Below the pieces are notes generated by a model that did no database searches, had not been told where the DNA came from, and was given only the letters and a program-made list of their open reading frames with translations. Of a stretch of DNA of 6,793 bases, positions 5,326 through 6,793 are shown piece after piece; position 1 is the first letter of the stretch, and each line of letters begins with the position of its first letter. The position numbers were made by a program, and so were the translations under genes. Origin of the DNA: Vulcanimicrobiota bacterium (GTDB lineage Bacteria > Vulcanimicrobiota > Vulcanimicrobiia > Vulcanimicrobiales > Vulcanimicrobiaceae); contig PKWF01000163.1 in the NCBI GenBank assembly GCA_003133185.1, positions 1 to 6,793 of the forward strand, in the 5' to 3' direction.

Positions 5326-6090
5326 ATGCCCGTAGCCATGCCGACGGCTGCGCTTTCGCCGGATGAGATCTTTCGACAAGCGCAGCGTGTCTGGCAGGCG
5401 CGAGTGGTTCCGCCCTACGAATCGTTTCGCGTTTTGTGCGATCGTACGTTCCTGGCAGCGCGTTGCGACTCCGGCGACATAGTCGAGTTCACCGTGCGTG
5501 TGACCGACGGGCGCACCTTCGCGCAGGCATTCTCTACGAAGGGAACTGTCCCGAAGGTATTGATGCAAGGTGGGTATATTTCCGGACCCGTCGATACGCC
5601 GCTTGGATTCTATCGGGCACTTCCGAACGACGAATCGTCGCCGGTGCCGTCGCCGCCGAACCTCGCGCAAGACCCGCTGCAAACTATTGCGACGGTAACG
5701 GCGACCGGCCACGTCTACGACGTCGAGCTCACCGGCGAAGAGCGTATTGACGAGCGCCTCTGTTACCACCTGACGCTGCGCCCGGAGATCGACCCCGATC
5801 GCTACCCGTTGCGTGAGCTCTGGATCGCCGAAGCGAACTTTGAAGTCGCGCAACTCGCCTACGAGCGCCCATACAGCGAGAAACACACGCGCGCCCTCGT
5901 TCTGTATCGCTTCGCTCCGGTCGGGCCCGAGCATGTGTGGAGCATCGTTCACATCGAAGCGCAGGCTTCGGTGCGCGGAGTCTTTTCGACGAAGATCGAA
6001 CGCGTCTCCGACGATTTGAGCGACCTAAGCTTCCCAGCGTCGGCGCCCGACTGGTATTTCCAGCAGCCTGCGTCGCCGGTCGAACCGTGA
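5326..6090 (+). CDS. LolA-like exported protein of unknown function; start uncertain
   Basis: The 254-residue protein has alternating beta-strand segments such as DIVEFTVRVTDGRTFAQAFS (51-70), TIATVTATGHVYDVELTGEERI (120-141), LCYHLTLRPE (145-154), RELWIAEANFEVAQLAYERP (163-182) and STKIERVSDDLSDLSFP (221-237). This order, with LWIAEANFEV after a strand pair, resembles LolA/LolB- or RseB-like lipoprotein-binding folds; the match is by pattern only. Cys38 and Cys47 could pair. The annotated ATG (5326) or the next (5338) gives no signal peptide. Yet the same frame upstream (5278-5325) reads RLRRRGGAFTVAITAG, a textbook signal sequence running into MPVAMPTAALS, and no ATG, GTG or TTG opens it. 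A frameshift near 5276-5300, in GC-rich repeats, could have cut it off. The stop overlaps the dehydrogenase start by 4 bases. Confidence 0.72.
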   Translation: MPVAMPTAALSPDEIFRQAQRVWQARVVPPYESFRVLCDRTFLAARCDSGDIVEFTVRVTDGRTFAQAFSTKGTVPKVLMQGGYISGPVDTPLGFYRALPNDESSPVPSPPNLAQDPLQTIATVTATGHVYDVELTGEERIDERLCYHLTLRPEIDPDRYPLRELWIAEANFEVAQLAYERPYSEKHTRALVLYRFAPVGPEHVWSIVHIEAQASVRGVFSTKIERVSDDLSDLSFPASAPDWYFQQPASPVEP

Positions 6091-6793
6091 TCGCAACAAA
6101 GAGCGCAGCGGTGCTTCATACGCCGGGTCCGATGACGGCTGACCGGCTTCACATCGAGCAGCGCGATATTCCGCCGTTGCAACCGGGTCAGGTTCTCGTC
6201 ACGATTCGAGCGTGCGGTGTTTGCCGCACCGATCTCAACATCGTCGAAGGCAACCTCAAGCCTCACCACCCGGCTATCGTGCCCGGGCATCAAATCGTCG
6301 GCGTCGTCTCCGCCGTCGCGCCGAACGTTACCCTCGCCGTCGGAACCCGGGTCGGTATTTCGTGGCTCGGCAGCACCGATGGTACGTGCCGATTCTGCCT
6401 CGACGGCCGCGAGAACCTCTGCGACAATCCGATCTATACCGGTTATGATGTCGATGGGGGATATGCCACGGCCGTCGTCGCCCGCGCAGACTTCGCCTAT
6501 CCGCTGAGCGATCGACTCGACGACTTACACGCCGCACCACTTCTGTGTGCTGGAATCATTGGTTTTCGGGCTCTGCGCGTTGCGGGCGTTGCGCACGGCG
6601 AACGCGTCGGATTATACGGCTTCGGCTCATCGGCCCATCTTGCGCTTCCGATTCTCAAAGAGTGGGGATGTTCCGTGTTCGTCGTCACTCGGGGCGCCAA
6701 TCATCGCGAGTTTGCCGAGAAGCTCGGCGCGGACTGGGTCGGGAGGGAAGCCGATCGGCCACCAAAGCCTCTCGACCGTGCCATAACGTTTGC
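6087..6793 (+). CDS. Zinc-dependent alcohol dehydrogenase, N-terminal two thirds; 3' end off window
   Basis: It oxidises an alcohol or reduces an aldehyde with NAD(P), in the medium-chain dehydrogenase family. Translation starts at GTG 6087, overlapping the previous stop (GTGA), because SAAVLHTPGP at 6-15 is the usual N-terminus; the ATG at 6132 would remove it. The frame is open to the edge for 235 codons. Catalytic zinc ligands are Cys46 (ACGVCRTDL), His68 (VPGHQIVG) and Cys154 (APLLCAGIIG). The structural zinc loop (TDGTCRFCLDGRENLC, 97-112) has Cys101, Cys104 and Cys112 but Asp98 in place of the first Cys. The Rossmann loop LYGFGSSAH lies at 176-184. GHQ instead of GHE is seen in one subgroup of this family. 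It is cytoplasmic and soluble, unlike the exported products upstream, so sharing their mRNA may be only positional. Substrate cannot be told. Confidence 0.9.
   Translation, partial: MIATKSAAVLHTPGPMTADRLHIEQRDIPPLQPGQVLVTIRACGVCRTDLNIVEGNLKPHHPAIVPGHQIVGVVSAVAPNVTLAVGTRVGISWLGSTDGTCRFCLDGRENLCDNPIYTGYDVDGGYATAVVARADFAYPLSDRLDDLHAAPLLCAGIIGFRALRVAGVAHGERVGLYGFGSSAHLALPILKEWGCSVFVVTRGANHREFAEKLGADWVGREADRPPKPLDRAITF

Noticed and set aside
5191..5952. 253-codon minus-strand frame, long enough to look real
   Set aside because: Antisense to two genes with good frames, arginine-rich and repetitive, with no domain pattern; typical of GC-rich antisense shadows.

Overview
The window is about 60% G+C, with tightly packed, mostly envelope-directed genes and no RNA genes, insertion sequences or CRISPR arrays that I can see. 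Short-leader lipoproteins, a phospholipase C/acid phosphatase-type phosphoesterase, an S53-like protease and a run of small exported proteins of no named family would suit an uncultured soil lineage such as Candidatus Eremiobacterota (WPS-2) or an acidobacterium. That assignment is an impression from gene style, not a demonstrated match.

Layout. (1) 1-358, minus strand: the N-terminal third of a GTG-started lipoprotein that leads into a sedolisin (S53)-type catalytic domain and runs off the left edge. (2) 359-640: a divergent regulatory region with a bulged 13-bp inverted repeat, several small hairpins and three GATCGAC copies. (3) 641-1984, plus strand: a lipoprotein phosphoesterase of the PlcC/AcpA family. 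(4) 2001-2306, minus strand: acylphosphatase, convergent with (3). (5) 2298-2351: a long nested inverted repeat covering the acylphosphatase start. (6) 2394-3131, plus strand: a dienelactone hydrolase-family enzyme. (7) 3258-6090, plus strand: five closely spaced genes for a two-helix membrane protein, a secreted protein, a Gly/His/Trp-rich secreted protein, an OB-fold-like lipoprotein and a LolA-like protein. (8) 6087-6793, plus strand: the start of a zinc-dependent alcohol dehydrogenase, translationally coupled to (7) and cut by the right edge.

How the genes may work together. The left half pairs two surface lipoprotein hydrolases (protease and phosphoesterase) that diverge from one shared control region, which suits scavenging of peptides and organic phosphate. 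From 3258 on, gene spacing is 2 bp, a 4-bp overlap, 46 bp, 8 bp and a 4-bp overlap, so this looks like one operon. Four of its five small products look extracytoplasmic and each carries a close pair of cysteines. No function can be assigned to the cassette from sequence alone. The most unusual points are the inverted repeat over the acylphosphatase start, the apparently lost signal peptide of the LolA-like gene, and the Asp that replaces the first structural-zinc Cys of the dehydrogenase. I did not find a clear new defence, mobile or catalytic system.
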